Origin: an uncultured Pseudomonadota bacterium
GTDB lineage: Bacteria > Pseudomonadota > Gammaproteobacteria > Burkholderiales > Burkholderiaceae
Reading direction: 5' to 3'
Assembly: GCA_946480245.1 (NCBI GenBank)
Contig: CAMLIZ010000032.1
Coordinates: forward strand, 1 to 36,954
Length of the DNA: 36,954 bases
The notes under the pieces were generated by a model. That model did not search any database, had not been told where the DNA came from, and saw nothing but the letters and a program-made list of their open reading frames with translations. Shown one piece after another: positions 1 to 10,504 of the stretch; the stretch's first letter is position 1; every line of letters begins with the position of its first letter. A program made the translations under genes and the position numbers.

Positions 1-1031
1 TGCATGCCTTCGGTGTAGAGCTTGAAGTGGTGGATCAGCTCTTCCATGTTGGACTTCATGTCCACGCGCGCGGGCGGCGCCACCTTGTGGTTGTCGGTGA
101 TCACCGGGCCCGGGTTCTTGCGCAGCCAGTCCACGCACTGCAGGATGATGCGGTTGGCCTCGCGCATCTCCTGTACACGTACGAGGTAGCGGTCGTAGGT
201 ATCGCCGTTCTTGCCCAGCGGAACGTCGAAATCCATCCGGTCGTACACGTCGTACGGCTGCTTCTTGCGCAGATCCCAGGCGATGCCGGAGCCACGCAGC
301 ATCGGGCCGGTGAACCCGAGGTTCATGGCCCGCTCGGGGCTCACCACGCCAATGCCCACCGTACGCTGCTTCCAGATGCGGTTTTCCGTGAGCAGCGTCT
401 CGTAGTCGTCGACGTTCTTCGGAAAACGCTTGCAGAAGTCCTCGATGAAATCGAGCAGCGAACCCTGGCGGCTCTCGTTCATGCGCTCGATCTCGCGCTG
501 GTTGCGGATCTTCGAGGCCTTGTACTGCGGCATCGACTCCGGCAGATCCCGGTACACGCCACCCGGGCGGAAGTAGGCCGCGTGCATGCGTGCACCGGAC
601 ACCGCCTCGTACATGTCGAAGATGTCCTCGCGCTCGCGGAAGCAGTAGATGAGGATGTTCATCGCACCGCAGTCCAGCCCGTGCGCGCCCAGCCACAGCA
701 GGTGGTTCAGCAGCCGCGTGAGTTCCGCAAACATCACCCGGATGTACTGCGCGCGGATCGGGACCTCGATGCCCATCAGCCGCTCGATCGCCAGACAGTA
801 CGCATGCTCGTTGCACATCATCGACACGTAGTCGAGACGGTCCATGTACGGCAGCGACTGGATGAAGGTGCGCGTCTCGGCCAGCTTCTCGGTGGCGCGA
901 TGCAGCAGGCCGATGTGAGGGTCAGCGCGCTGGATCACCTCGCCGTCGAGTTCGAGCACGAGGCGCAGCACGCCGTGCGCTGCGGGGTGCTGCGGCCCGA
1001 AGTTGAGGGTGTAGTTCTTGATGTCAGCCAT
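1..1031 (-). CDS. nuoD: NADH-quinone oxidoreductase subunit D (NuoD), partial, C-terminus outside the window
   Basis: This is the 49-kDa-type peripheral subunit of respiratory complex I, which helps form the quinone-binding pocket next to cluster N2 on the cytoplasmic side of the membrane. About 343 codons are present out of roughly 417 usual for the family, and the 3' end is cut by the window edge. The start ATG begins [20 protein letters not shown], the typical NuoD opening with the [10 protein letters not shown] motif. Further on are [12 protein letters not shown], the [11 protein letters not shown] segment and [11 protein letters not shown], all family hallmarks. It lies 12 nt downstream of the nuoC stop and continues the nuoABCD order, so it is almost certainly cotranscribed. 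Nothing unusual was seen. Confidence 0.97.
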   Translation of the reverse strand, partial: MADIKNYTLNFGPQHPAAHGVLRLVLELDGEVIQRADPHIGLLHRATEKLAETRTFIQSLPYMDRLDYVSMMCNEHAYCLAIERLMGIEVPIRAQYIRVMFAELTRLLNHLLWLGAHGLDCGAMNILIYCFREREDIFDMYEAVSGARMHAAYFRPGGVYRDLPESMPQYKASKIRNQREIERMNESRQGSLLDFIEDFCKRFPKNVDDYETLLTENRIWKQRTVGIGVVSPERAMNLGFTGPMLRGSGIAWDLRKKQPYDVYDRMDFDVPLGKNGDTYDRYLVRVQEMREANRIILQCVDWLRKNPGPVITDNHKVAPPARVDMKSNMEELIHHFKLYTEGM

Positions 1032-1043
1032 GGGATGGGCGAA

Positions 1044-1643
1044 TCAGTGCAGGCCGCCGTAGTTGTCTTCGCGGATCACGCGCGGCACGATCTCGCGCGG
1101 TTCGATCGTCACCGGCTGGTAGATCACGCGCTTCTGCTCTTCGTCGTAGCGCATCTCCACCGTCCCGTACACGGGGAAGTCCTTGCGGAACGGATGGCCG
1201 ATGAACCCGTAGTCGGTGAGCAGGCGTCGCAGATCGACGTGACCGTCGAAGATGATCCCGTACAGGTCGAACGCCTCGCGCTCGAACCAGTTGGCCGAAC
1301 TCCACAGTTCAGTGATCGACGGTACGAGCGGCAAATCGTCGTCAGGGCAGAACACCTTCACGCGCACGCGCCAGTTGTGCGCAAGGGACAGCAGATGCGT
1401 GACCACGCAGTAACGCGGCCCCTCGTAGGCACCGTCCTTGTAAGTGCTGTAGTCGAGACCGCACAGGTCTATCAACTGCTCGAACTTCAGCGCGGCGTGG
1501 TCGCGCAACGTGCGCATCACTTCCACGTAGTCGGAGGCGCCAACGGCGATCGTGATCTCTCCGCGATCGCGCTTCATGCTCTTGATCTGGCCGCCGATCA
1601 CCGATTGCAGGGCGGACTGCAGGTTGTCGAGTTTGAGCGTCAT
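1044..1643 (-). CDS. nuoC: NADH-quinone oxidoreductase subunit C (NuoC)
   Basis: This is the 30-kDa-type subunit of the complex I peripheral arm, 199 aa, a normal length for a NuoC that is not fused to NuoD. The ATG at 1643 ([13 protein letters not shown]) is chosen because the open frame upstream of it is only the shadow of nuoB. The family signature is present around residues 110-140: [17 protein letters not shown] followed by [20 protein letters not shown]. The start lies 1 nt after the nuoB stop, so translational coupling is likely. The C-terminus REDNYGGLH is typical of betaproteobacterial NuoC. Confidence 0.97.
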   Translation of the reverse strand: MTLKLDNLQSALQSVIGGQIKSMKRDRGEITIAVGASDYVEVMRTLRDHAALKFEQLIDLCGLDYSTYKDGAYEGPRYCVVTHLLSLAHNWRVRVKVFCPDDDLPLVPSITELWSSANWFEREAFDLYGIIFDGHVDLRRLLTDYGFIGHPFRKDFPVYGTVEMRYDEEQKRVIYQPVTIEPREIVPRVIREDNYGGLH

Positions 1644-1644
1644 C

Positions 1645-2124
<480 letters not shown>

Positions 2125-2146
2125 GAAATCCTTGTGTGTCTCGCGC

Positions 2147-2506
2147 TCATTCCCAATCGAGGGCGCCCTTTTTCCACTCGTAGACGAAGCCCACGACGAG
2201 GATGGCCAGAAAGATCATCATCGCCAGGAAGCCGGGCGCGCCGATCTCCTTCAGGGCCACGGCCCAGGGGAAGAGAAATGCGATTTCCAGGTCGAACAGG
2301 ATGAAGAGAATCGCCACCAGGTAGTAGCGCACGTCGAACTTCATCCGCGCGTCTTCGAAAGCCTCGAAGCCGCACTCATAGGGGGAGTTCTTGGCCGCGT
2401 CGGGGCGGTTGGGGCCGAACAGGAAACCCATCGCCTGGGGCAATACGCCCACCGCCACGCCAACGAGGATGAACAGGATGACAGGCAGGTAGGCTTGGAG
2501 GTCCAT
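2147..2506 (-). CDS. nuoA: NADH-quinone oxidoreductase subunit A (NuoA)
   Basis: This is a membrane subunit of complex I at the junction of the peripheral and membrane arms, 119 aa with three hydrophobic segments (about residues 6-28, 60-80 and 88-110). The [23 protein letters not shown] loop between helices 1 and 2 is the hallmark of NuoA/ND3 and includes the conserved ECGFE cysteine. It is the first gene of the nuo operon here. The 185 nt upstream, back to the tRNA-Leu gene, show no recognised promoter hexamers, so transcription may come through from tRNA-Leu or secG. Confidence 0.97.
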   Translation of the reverse strand: MDLQAYLPVILFILVGVAVGVLPQAMGFLFGPNRPDAAKNSPYECGFEAFEDARMKFDVRYYLVAILFILFDLEIAFLFPWAVALKEIGAPGFLAMMIFLAILVVGFVYEWKKGALDWE

Positions 2507-2691
2507 GGAGTGGAGTAGCTCGGTTGCAAGACGTAGGGCTTGTCAGCCATCCGGCCACGAAAAAGCGCGCCGTTCGCGGCAGCCCTGCGACCACCGCACA
2601 CGAAGCGCGCCCAAGTTGTCCCCTGCTTGCGATGCCAGGGCGCCCGGGTTCCAGGCCGGATGAAGCTGGAGCCCGAATGAATTCTGATGTC

Positions 2692-2776
2692 TGGTGCCGA
2701 CGGCGAGACTCGAACTCGCACAGCTTTCGCCACTACCCCCTCAAGATAGCGTGTCTACCAATTTCACCACGTCGGC
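2692..2776 (-). tRNA. tRNA-Leu (anticodon GAG)
   Basis: Read on the minus strand, 85 nt fold as a class II (long variable arm) tRNA. The acceptor stem GCCGACG pairs with CGTCGGC, followed by discriminator A and an encoded CCA. The anticodon arm is CTATC-TTGAGGG-GGTAG, giving anticodon GAG. The T arm contains GTTCGAGTC. The D-loop segment AATTGGTAGACAC is typical of leucine tRNAs. It sits between secG and nuoA on the same strand. A TAGAAT hexamer at 2833-2838 could be its -10, but no convincing -35 was found. Confidence 0.96.
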
Positions 2777-2925
2777 GGCACGTCAAGAAAGCAGTCCGAG
2801 TGGCATGAGGATGGCGCCTCGGACAGCCTCGAATTCTAACTCGAAATTACACCTGAAGCCGGGTTTTCACCATGGGCCGACGCATGTCTGCGAGCACCCG
2901 TTGGAGCGAGCGCTGCGGCGCGAGT

Positions 2926-3330
2926 TCAACGCGAAGCAGCAGACGCTTCGGGTGCGGCCGCAGGCGCCGCGGCGGAGCCCGGCACCGCAGGGAGTACGCC
3001 AGGAATTTGGGCACTGCCCGAAGGCAGGCTCGCGGCGGGCGCCGGCAGTGCTGCGCGGTCGAGCACGCTGCCTTGCGACGGCGCCACGGCGCGCGTATTC
3101 GACAGATAGGCCAGCGCCAGTGTGCAGACGAAGAAGATCGTCGCGCACACCGCCGTCGAACGCGACAGGAAGTTGGCGCTGCCGGTGGCGCCAAAGAGGC
3201 TGCCTGAAGCGCCGCTGCCGAAAGAGGCGCCCATGTCTGCGCCCTTGCCATGCTGGATCAGCACCAGGCCGATCATCACCAGCGCGGTCAGCAGTTGCAG
3301 GACCAGCACGATAGTCAACCAGATTTGCAT
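2926..3330 (-). CDS. secG: Preprotein translocase subunit SecG
   Basis: This is a small inner-membrane subunit of the SecYEG translocon, 134 aa. It has two transmembrane helices (about residues 3-23 and 54-74) separated by the conserved loop containing LIQHGKGADMGASFG, which matches the SecG signature. After helix 2 comes a long Ala/Pro/Ser-rich tail (residues 80-134), common in betaproteobacterial SecG and of no known fold. It lies 33 nt downstream of tpiA and upstream of tRNA-Leu and the nuo operon, the usual order in Burkholderiales. Confidence 0.96.
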   Translation of the reverse strand: MQIWLTIVLVLQLLTALVMIGLVLIQHGKGADMGASFGSGASGSLFGATGSANFLSRSTAVCATIFFVCTLALAYLSNTRAVAPSQGSVLDRAALPAPAASLPSGSAQIPGVLPAVPGSAAAPAAAPEASAASR

Positions 3331-3363
3331 GTCGCTTTCTCGCTCTTCGAAACTTCTGAGGTG

Positions 3364-4109
<746 letters not shown>

Positions 4110-4113
<4 letters not shown>

Positions 4114-5108
4114 TGCGTTGCACTCCACTGCAGCACGATCTTGCCGACGTGCTGATTCGATTCCATCAATGCGTGGGCCTGGTCGGCCTGGTGCGCATCG
4201 AAGACCCTGTAGATCACCGGCCTCACGCGGCCGGCTTCGAGCAGCGGCCACACTCGTTCGCGCAGCGAGCGAGCGATGCCGGCCTTGAACGCCACCGGAC
4301 GCGGCCTAAGGGTGGAGCCGGTGATCGAGAGACGACGACGCAGCACCAGGCTGGCATCGATCTCGGCTTTCACGCCGCCCTGCACCGCGATGATCACGAT
4401 TCGGCCGTCCTCGGCGAGGCATTGCACTTCACGACCCACGTAGCCGCCCGCCACCATGTCCAATACCACATCGACTCCGCGGCCGGCAGTCAGGCGCTGT
4501 ACTTCTGCCACGAAATCCTGCGTCTTGTAGTTGATCGCATGATCAGCGCCCAGCGTCACACAGGCGCGGCACTTGTCGTCCTCTCCGGCGGTCACGATGA
4601 CAGTCGCGCCGAACGCCTTGCCGAGCTGGATGGCCGTAACGCCGATGCCGCTGGATCCGCCCTGCACGAGCAGGGTTTCACCGCTTTGCAGGCGGCCGCG
4701 ATCGAACACGTTGGACCAAACGGTGAAGAAGGTCTCCGGCAGACTTGCCGCCTCCACGTCGCTCAGGCCTAGCGGCACGGGCAGGCACTGCGCAATCGGC
4801 GCGGTGCACAGCTGCGCATAGCCGCCGCCGGCCACCAGCGCACAGACGCGATCGCCGAGCCGGAAACCCGCTGCGGTCAGCTCGCCGGCGTCACCGCCGA
4901 CGATCTCGCCTGCCACCTCGAGCCCCGGCAGGTCGCTCGCGCCTGCCGGTGGCGGGTAGGCGCCCTTGCGCTGCAGCACGTCGGGACGATTGACCCCCGA
5001 CGCATGCACGCGGATCAGCAGCTCGCCCATGTCGGGCACCGGATCGGGCCGCGTGGTTTCACGCAGCACCTCCGGACCGCCCGGCTGGGTGATGGCGATT
5101 GCCTTCAT
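4110..5108 (-). CDS. PIG3-type NAD(P)H quinone oxidoreductase (medium-chain dehydrogenase/reductase family, zinc-free)
   Basis: This 332-aa cytoplasmic enzyme is predicted to reduce quinones or activated double bonds with NAD(P)H. The N-terminal GroES-like part includes [19 protein letters not shown] and PGLEVAGE. The Rossmann part has the nucleotide-binding run [16 protein letters not shown] (about residue 145) and [16 protein letters not shown]. There are no zinc ligands of the alcohol dehydrogenase type. The ATG at 5108 ([14 protein letters not shown]) gives the usual family N-terminus; a GTG at 5132 overlapping the pnp stop is an alternative. It lies between pnp and tpiA, overlapping tpiA by 4 nt. 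The physiological substrate cannot be told from sequence. Confidence 0.9.
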
Positions 5109-5128
5109 CCGTGCCGTTCGCCGCAGTC

Positions 5129-7408
5129 TCACTGCTGCTGCTGTTGTTGCTGCTGCTCTTCGGCTCCCGCATCGGACGGCTCGCCGGCGGGCCGCTGCTC
5201 ACCACGGTCGCCTCGGTCGCCGCGCTCGTAGCGATCCCCGCGCTCGGCACGGGGCGGGCGGTCGCCACGCGGGGGGCGCTCGCTGCGCTCGGGCATGCCT
5301 TCCGGACGCTCGGACAGCGCCTTCATCGACAGCTTCACACGGCCCTTCTCGTCGGTCTCGAGCACCTTGACGCGCACGATCTGACCCTCTTGGAGATAGT
5401 CCGACACCTTCTCGACGCGCTCATGCGCGATCTGGCTGATGTGCAGCAGGCCGTCCTTGCCAGGCAGAAGGTTGATCAGCGCGCCGAAGTCCAGGATCTT
5501 GGTGACCGGGCCTTCGTAGACCTTACCCACCTCGACCTCCGCGGTGATCTCCTCGATGCGGCGCTTGGCTTCGGCCGCACGGTCGGCATCTGTGGAGGCA
5601 ATGGTGATCGTGCCGTCTTCGCCGATATCGATCGTGGTGCCGGTTTCCTCTGTCAGGGCACGGATGGTGGAGCCGCCCTTGCCGATCACGTCGCGGATCT
5701 TCTCCGGGTTGATCTTCATGGTGTACAGGCGCGGAGCGAACTGCGACACCTCGGTGTTCGCACCCGCCACGGCCTCCACCATCTTGCCCAGGATGTGCAG
5801 ACGCGCTTCCTTGGCCTGCGCCAGGGCGACCTGCATGATCTCCTTGGTGATGCCTTGGATCTTGATGTCCATCTGCAGCGCGGTCACGCCGGTGGCCGTG
5901 CCGGCGACCTTGAAGTCCATGTCGCCGAGGTGATCCTCGTCGCCGAGGATGTCAGTCAGAACGGCGAAGCGGTTGCCTTCCTTGATCAGGCCCATCGCAA
6001 TGCCAGCCACGTGCGCCTTCATCGGCACGCCAGCGTCCATCAGAGCGAGGCAGCCCCCGCACACCGAGGCCATCGATGACGAGCCGTTGGATTCGGTGAT
6101 TTCGGACACCACGCGGATCGAGTACGGGAAGTCCTCCTTGCTCGGCAGGCAGGCGACGAGCGCGCGCTTGGCGAGACGGCCGTGACCGATCTCGCGCCGC
6201 TTGGGTGTGCCGACGCGACCGGTTTCACCGGTGGCAAACGGAGGCATGTTGTAGTGGAGCATGAAGCGCTCCTCGAACTCGCCGGCCAGCGCGTCGATGC
6301 GCTGCGCGTCGCGGTCGGTGCCCAGCGTGGCCACCACTACGGCCTGGGTTTCGCCGCGCGTGAACAGTGCAGACCCGTGGGTACGCGGCAGCACGCCGGT
6401 ACGGATCTCGATCGGTCGCACGGTGCGCGTATCGCGGCCATCGATGCGCGGCTCGCCCGCCAGGATCTGGCTGCGCACGATGCGCGCCTCGATGTCGAAC
6501 AGCAGGTTGTCGACCTTGACCTCGTCGAAGTCGAGGCCGTCGGCCTTCAGCGCCGCCTTCACGTCGGTGTAGGCCTGGCGCGTGGCTTGGGTGCGCGCCT
6601 GCTTGGAGCGGATCTGGTATGCCGCGCGCAGCTTCTCTTCGCCCAGCGCGCAGATCTTGCCGATGAAGGACTCGTCCTTCGCCGGCGGCGTCCACATGCC
6701 GGAGTCGAGCCAGGCCGGCTTGCCGGCCTGGCGCACCAGTTCGTGAATGGCATTGATCGCCACATTGCCCTGCTCGTGGCCGAACACCACGGCGCCCAGC
6801 ATCACTTCCTCGCTCAACTGTTCGGCTTCGGACTCCACCATCAGCACGGCGGCTTCGGTGCCCGCAACCACGAGGTCGAGTTGGCTGTTCGCCAGTTCGG
6901 TCTTGCCTGGGTTCAGCACGTACTCGCCGTTGACGTAGCCGACGCGCGCGGCGCCGATCGGGCCGTTGAACGGAATGCCGGAGATCGACAGCGCGGCGCT
7001 GGTGGCGATCAGTGCGGCGATGTCAGCCTGCACCTCGGGGTTCAGCGAGAGCACATGGATGACCACCTGCACCTCGTTGTAGAAGCCCTCGGGAAACAGC
7101 GGGCGGATCGGGCGATCGATCAGGCGGCTGGTCAGCGTTTCCAGCTCGCTCGGGCGGCCTTCGCGCTTGAAGAAGCTGCCCGGGATCTTGCCGGCGGCAT
7201 AGGTCTTCTCGATGTAGTCGACCGTCAGCGGGAAGAAATCCTGCCCCGGCTTGGCGTTCTTGGCCGCAACCACGGTGGCCAGCACCACGGTGTCCTCGAT
7301 GTTCACCAGCACGGCGCCGCCGGCTTGTCGTGCGATCTCGCCGGTCTCCATGGTGACCTGATGGGGGCCCCACTGGAACGTCTTGGTGACCTTGTTGAAC
7401 ATGCTCAT
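5129..7408 (-). CDS. pnp: Polyribonucleotide nucleotidyltransferase (PNPase) with a polyglutamine tail
   Basis: It is the phosphorolytic 3'-5' exoribonuclease of mRNA decay, working as a trimer and often in a degradosome. The protein is 759 aa. Two RNase PH-like domains come first (about residues 1-545; [20 protein letters not shown] and [32 protein letters not shown] are recognisable). A KH domain follows ([20 protein letters not shown]), then an S1 domain ([17 protein letters not shown]). After S1 is a charged Arg/Gly/Asp-rich tail of about 60 residues ending in eight consecutive Gln encoded by CAG/CAA repeats. The ATG at 7408 ([14 protein letters not shown]) has a GGAG Shine-Dalgarno 8 nt upstream. 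A hairpin lies in its leader, and rpsO is upstream. Confidence 0.97.
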   Translation of the reverse strand: MSMFNKVTKTFQWGPHQVTMETGEIARQAGGAVLVNIEDTVVLATVVAAKNAKPGQDFFPLTVDYIEKTYAAGKIPGSFFKREGRPSELETLTSRLIDRPIRPLFPEGFYNEVQVVIHVLSLNPEVQADIAALIATSAALSISGIPFNGPIGAARVGYVNGEYVLNPGKTELANSQLDLVVAGTEAAVLMVESEAEQLSEEVMLGAVVFGHEQGNVAINAIHELVRQAGKPAWLDSGMWTPPAKDESFIGKICALGEEKLRAAYQIRSKQARTQATRQAYTDVKAALKADGLDFDEVKVDNLLFDIEARIVRSQILAGEPRIDGRDTRTVRPIEIRTGVLPRTHGSALFTRGETQAVVVATLGTDRDAQRIDALAGEFEERFMLHYNMPPFATGETGRVGTPKRREIGHGRLAKRALVACLPSKEDFPYSIRVVSEITESNGSSSMASVCGGCLALMDAGVPMKAHVAGIAMGLIKEGNRFAVLTDILGDEDHLGDMDFKVAGTATGVTALQMDIKIQGITKEIMQVALAQAKEARLHILGKMVEAVAGANTEVSQFAPRLYTMKINPEKIRDVIGKGGSTIRALTEETGTTIDIGEDGTITIASTDADRAAEAKRRIEEITAEVEVGKVYEGPVTKILDFGALINLLPGKDGLLHISQIAHERVEKVSDYLQEGQIVRVKVLETDEKGRVKLSMKALSERPEGMPERSERPPRGDRPPRAERGDRYERGDRGDRGEQRPAGEPSDAGAEEQQQQQQQQ
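5132..5155 (-). repeat. CAG/CAA trinucleotide repeat encoding the Gln8 C-terminus of PNPase
   Basis: Eight consecutive glutamine codons (four CAG, two CAA and two CAG on the plus-strand left-to-right reading of the complement) directly precede the pnp stop. Because it is a short in-frame microsatellite, its length may vary between strains without harming the catalytic domains. Confidence 0.85.
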
Positions 7409-7493
7409 GTTCTTATCTCCGTTTCCTGGTTCGACGCTGTGCAAGCCCGCGTCTTGAGGCTCGGAGCGCTGCATCATCCGTCGGGCGGGATGC

Positions 7494-7531
7494 CATTCCA
7501 GGGCGGCTGCGGCTTCAACCGCCCTGGAATG
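7494..7531 (-). promoter_or_regulatory. 13-bp perfect hairpin in the pnp leader
   Basis: CATTCCAGGGCGG (7494-7506) and its exact reverse complement (7519-7531) are separated by a 12-nt loop. The structure lies 86 nt upstream of the pnp start, between the rpsO terminator and pnp. In Escherichia coli a leader hairpin cut by RNase III mediates autoregulation of pnp; an equivalent role here is an inference from position. It lacks a T-run, so it is not an obvious intrinsic terminator. Confidence 0.6.
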
Positions 7532-7569
7532 ACACAGCACTGCCTTCGTGGATGCCGCTCCTAAACGCA

Positions 7570-7605
7570 AAGAGCCTGTGCTGCATCGGGAGCAGACAGG
7601 CTCTT
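7570..7605 (-). terminator. Probable intrinsic terminator of rpsO
   Basis: AAGAGCCTGT (7570-7579) and ACAGGCTCTT (7596-7605) form a 10-bp stem extended by an inner CTGC/GCAG pair of arms with a 1-nt bulge and a 7-nt loop. It starts 16 nt after the rpsO stop. On the minus strand the stem is followed by TTTGCGTTT, a weak T-run, so termination or attenuation of readthrough into pnp is plausible. Confidence 0.7.
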
Positions 7606-7621
7606 GCTCATGATTCGGCGT

Positions 7622-7891
7622 TTACTTGCGCAGACCCAGTTTCTGGATCAGCGCGGTGTAACGCTCGGCGTCCTTGTCCTTCAGGTAGGCCAGCAGGCGC
7701 TTGCGCTGATTCACCATCTTCAGCAGGCCGCGACGACCATGGTGGTCCTTCAAGTGAGCCTTGAAGTGCGGCGTGAGTTCGTTGATGCGGGCGGTCAGAA
7801 GCGCCACTTGCACTTCGGGGGAACCGGTGTCGCCGGTACCGCGCGCGTTGGCCTGAACGATTTCGGCCTTGTTGATGTCTGCCACTGCCAT
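7622..7891 (-). CDS. rpsO: 30S ribosomal protein S15
   Basis: This is the small-subunit protein that binds the central domain of 16S rRNA early in assembly, 89 aa, exactly the family length. The conserved stretch [16 protein letters not shown] is followed by [19 protein letters not shown] and the C-terminal [13 protein letters not shown]. The ATG at 7891 ([12 protein letters not shown]) is preceded by a GAGGA Shine-Dalgarno at good distance, so the longer upstream open frame is rejected. A terminator hairpin and then pnp follow, the usual rpsO-pnp pair. Confidence 0.98.
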   Translation of the reverse strand: MAVADINKAEIVQANARGTGDTGSPEVQVALLTARINELTPHFKAHLKDHHGRRGLLKMVNQRKRLLAYLKDKDAERYTALIQKLGLRK

Positions 7892-8042
7892 GAGTTTCCT
7901 CGGAGGTGAGAACACGCATGGCTGCTTTCTGGGCGGCAGCGCCTGCGGTCTCGGTTTGCCACTTGCGGTCACGGGTGAAACCGACCCATGCCGTGCTTCG
8001 CTCTGCAGCCAGCTTTCGCTTCAATGGCGCAGAACCGTCGGA

Positions 8043-9194
8043 TTATAGGCCAAGCGCCCGACTCAGCCGGCCTAGCCCGTCGGTCAGCCGCTGCGGATCC
8101 CGCGAGGCAAAGCACCAGCGCAACCAACCCTCGCCCTCGGTGCCAAAAGCTGCGCCTGGCGCCAGGCCGAGCCCGTGATCCCGCACCAGGCGCTTGGCGA
8201 GCGCGAGCGAGTCGTCCTCCCCCTGAATGCGGAAGAAGGCGTACATGCCGCCCGGCGGCTGCGCCACCTCGATGCCGGGCAGCGCCTGCAGGCCCTGCAA
8301 GAGCAGGTCGCGGCAGGCCCGCAGGTGGGCCACCAATGCCGGCACCGTGCGTGCCGCCTCCGCCAGCGCCGCCAGCCCACCGCGCTGCACGAAGACCGGG
8401 GCGCAGGAGCTGTTGAATTCGATCAGCTTGCCGGCGGCGTCGGCCAGGCCTTGCGGCAGCACCAGCCAGCCCAGGCGCCAGCCGGTCATCAGAAAGCTCT
8501 TCGAGAAGCTGTGCGCGACGAGCAGGCGATCGTCGGGCCTGGCGATGTCGAGAAAGCTCGGCGCGGCGCCTCCTCCGCCGAAGTACAGCCGCTCGTACAC
8601 CTCGTCCGCCACAATCCACGTGCCGGTGCGCCGGCAATGGTCGAGGATGGCTTGTTGCTCGGTGCGCGTCAGCGCCCACCCGGTGGGGTTGTTCGGTGCG
8701 TTCAGCAGCAGCACGCGCGTGCGCTCGGTCACCGATTCCAGCAGAGCCTGCAGGTCCAGCGACCAGGCGCCGTCGGTCGGTCTCAGCGCCACGCGACGCA
8801 CCTGAGCGCCGAGGATGGCCGGCTGCGCGACGATGTTGGGCCACACGGGCACCACCGCGACCACCTCGTCGCCCGGGTTGACCAGCAATTGGTTGGCGAT
8901 CATCAACGCTGTGACGCCGGACGACGTGACGGCAATGCGCTGCGCGTCGACCCTCGGGTGCAGCGTGGCCGTGTATTCGGCGAGCGCCTGGCGCAATTCG
9001 CCCAGCCCGAGGTTGTGCGAATAGAAGGTCTCGCCACGCGCCAGCGATTCGGCGGCGGCGTTGCGCACGTGCTCCGGCGTCACCTCGTCGCTCTCGCCGA
9101 ACCAAAAGGCCAGCACGTCACCGCCGCGCTGCAGCCCGGCATTGGCCACCTCGCGGATCTTGGAGGCGGGAAGCTCGATGATGATGTCGCGCAT
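8043..9194 (-). CDS. Class I/II PLP-dependent aminotransferase, substrate unknown
   Basis: This is a fold-type I aminotransferase of 383 aa. Landmarks in order are FYSHNLGLGELRQALAEY (substrate entry region), LLNAPNNPTGW with the cofactor-binding Asn, VADEVYERLYF with the Asp that contacts the pyridine nitrogen, the Schiff-base lysine in SFSKSFLMTGWRLGW, and LRWCFAS near the C-terminus with the carboxylate-binding Arg. The ATG at 9194 has GGAG 11 nt upstream. A GTG at 9206 that overlaps the stop of the upstream gene is a reasonable alternative adding four residues. It follows the periplasmic binding protein gene directly, suggesting cotranscription, but the amino donor and acceptor cannot be inferred. 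Confidence 0.88.
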   Translation of the reverse strand: MRDIIIELPASKIREVANAGLQRGGDVLAFWFGESDEVTPEHVRNAAAESLARGETFYSHNLGLGELRQALAEYTATLHPRVDAQRIAVTSSGVTALMIANQLLVNPGDEVVAVVPVWPNIVAQPAILGAQVRRVALRPTDGAWSLDLQALLESVTERTRVLLLNAPNNPTGWALTRTEQQAILDHCRRTGTWIVADEVYERLYFGGGGAAPSFLDIARPDDRLLVAHSFSKSFLMTGWRLGWLVLPQGLADAAGKLIEFNSSCAPVFVQRGGLAALAEAARTVPALVAHLRACRDLLLQGLQALPGIEVAQPPGGMYAFFRIQGEDDSLALAKRLVRDHGLGLAPGAAFGTEGEGWLRWCFASRDPQRLTDGLGRLSRALGL

Positions 9195-9202
9195 CGCGTC
9201 GC

Positions 9203-10501
9203 TCACTCCGGACGTGTCATGTGGCAGTTGTACGGCGGGTCGCCGGGCTCCTCACGGCGCACGGTGCGAAAGCCGTAGCCGGACCCTTCGCTGTCGAAGC
9301 GCACGCCCGGCTCACCCGCGCGCGCCATCACGCTCACAACCAAAGGCTGCAGGAACTGATGGTCAGCCGCACGCATCACGCCGGTGTGAAAGCCGCCGAG
9401 CGAGCGGCCGTCGAAACGCATGCCTTCGAGGGCGCGGGCCACGGAAGTCGGATCCGCCGTGCCGGCCTTCTCAATTGCCGCGGCCAGCATCTCCACCATC
9501 GCCTGCATGCGCACGTGCACATAGTCGTCCTTCGGCGCCGGGAAGCGCCGCCGGAAGCTGGCGTAGAACGCGTCCGACGCAGCACCGCCGACGTTGGGCT
9601 GCCATTCAGCCACGGCGAGCACCGAGCCCACTCCCGCATCGCCGAGCGCCGCTGGCACGCCCAGTGCGTTGCCATAGAACGTGTAGAACTTGACGTCCAG
9701 CCCCAGCTCCTTCACGGCCTTGACGAGGAACGTGAGGTCGTTGCCCCAGTTGCCGGTGACCACGGCCTGGGCGCCACTGGCGCGGATCTTCGATGCGTAG
9801 GGCAGGAAGTCCTTCACACGGCCCATCGGGTGCAGTTCCTCGCCGACGATCTCGATGTCGGGCCGCTTGGCGCGAATGAGTTCCGCGCTGCGCTTGACCA
9901 CGTACTGGCCGAAGCTGTAGTCCTGCCCAATCAGATAGACCTTCTTCAAACCGGCGTCGTCGCGCAGCACGTCGGTGAGCGCCTGCAGCCGCATGTCGGC
10001 GTGCGCATCGAAGCGGAAGTGCCAGAAGCTGCATTTCTCGTTCGTGAGCGCCGGATCGACCGCGGAGTAGTTGAGGAAGATCGCGCGCCGTTCGGGCTCG
10101 CGCGTGTTGTGCTTGTCCAGCGCGTCGACCAGCGCTGCCGCCGTGGCCGAGCTGTTGCCCTGCATCACGAAGCCGATGTGCTGGTCGATCGCGCCGTGCA
10201 GCAGCGACAGCGCCTCCTCCGTGTTGCCCTTGCTGTCCATGCGCACTAGTTCCAGCGGCCGCGCGCCGCCGGGCAGGTGCACGCCGCCGCGCTGGTTCAC
10301 GCGCTCGATCGCCCACTGCAGGTTGCGCGCGACAGCATCGCCTGCATTGGCGAACGGTCCCGACAGGCCTTCGATCAGCGCCAGGCGCACCGGATCAGCC
10401 GGCGCCGCATGCAAGGCGGAGACAAGGCCGACGCCGATCAGCGCAGCAGCCGCACGGCGCAGCCAGCGCCGGCAAGAAACGAATTCATCTTGAGTCCGCA
10501 A
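9203..10501 (-). CDS. Periplasmic substrate-binding protein of the branched-chain amino acid (Peripla_BP_6/LivJ-like) type
   Basis: This 432-aa predicted periplasmic protein has an N-terminal signal sequence, Arg-rich then hydrophobic (about residues 11-32, ending SALHA). The mature part begins PVRLALIEGLSGPFANAGDAV, the typical first strand and loop of the LivJ/Peripla_BP_6 fold. QGNSSATAAALVDALDKHN and KVYLIGQDYSFGQYVV follow. The start is uncertain. The frame is the same as tsaD and is closed by its TGA just upstream, so the only start that keeps the signal peptide is TTG at 10501, 3 nt after that stop. No permease or ATPase genes lie nearby, so the ligand is unknown. Confidence 0.82.
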   Translation of the reverse strand: MRTQDEFVSCRRWLRRAAAALIGVGLVSALHAAPADPVRLALIEGLSGPFANAGDAVARNLQWAIERVNQRGGVHLPGGARPLELVRMDSKGNTEEALSLLHGAIDQHIGFVMQGNSSATAAALVDALDKHNTREPERRAIFLNYSAVDPALTNEKCSFWHFRFDAHADMRLQALTDVLRDDAGLKKVYLIGQDYSFGQYVVKRSAELIRAKRPDIEIVGEELHPMGRVKDFLPYASKIRASGAQAVVTGNWGNDLTFLVKAVKELGLDVKFYTFYGNALGVPAALGDAGVGSVLAVAEWQPNVGGAASDAFYASFRRRFPAPKDDYVHVRMQAMVEMLAAAIEKAGTADPTSVARALEGMRFDGRSLGGFHTGVMRAADHQFLQPLVVSVMARAGEPGVRFDSEGSGYGFRTVRREEPGDPPYNCHMTRPE

Positions 10502-10504
10502 AGG

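Noticed and set aside
2777..2925. Promoter for tRNA-Leu and nuo from TAGAAT at 2833-2838
   Set aside because: No acceptable -35 at 15-19 nt spacing, so not listed as a feature; only noted with the tRNA.
6182..7564. Plus-strand open frame of 460 codons opposite pnp
   Set aside because: Mirror of pnp codon bias; no recognisable domain.
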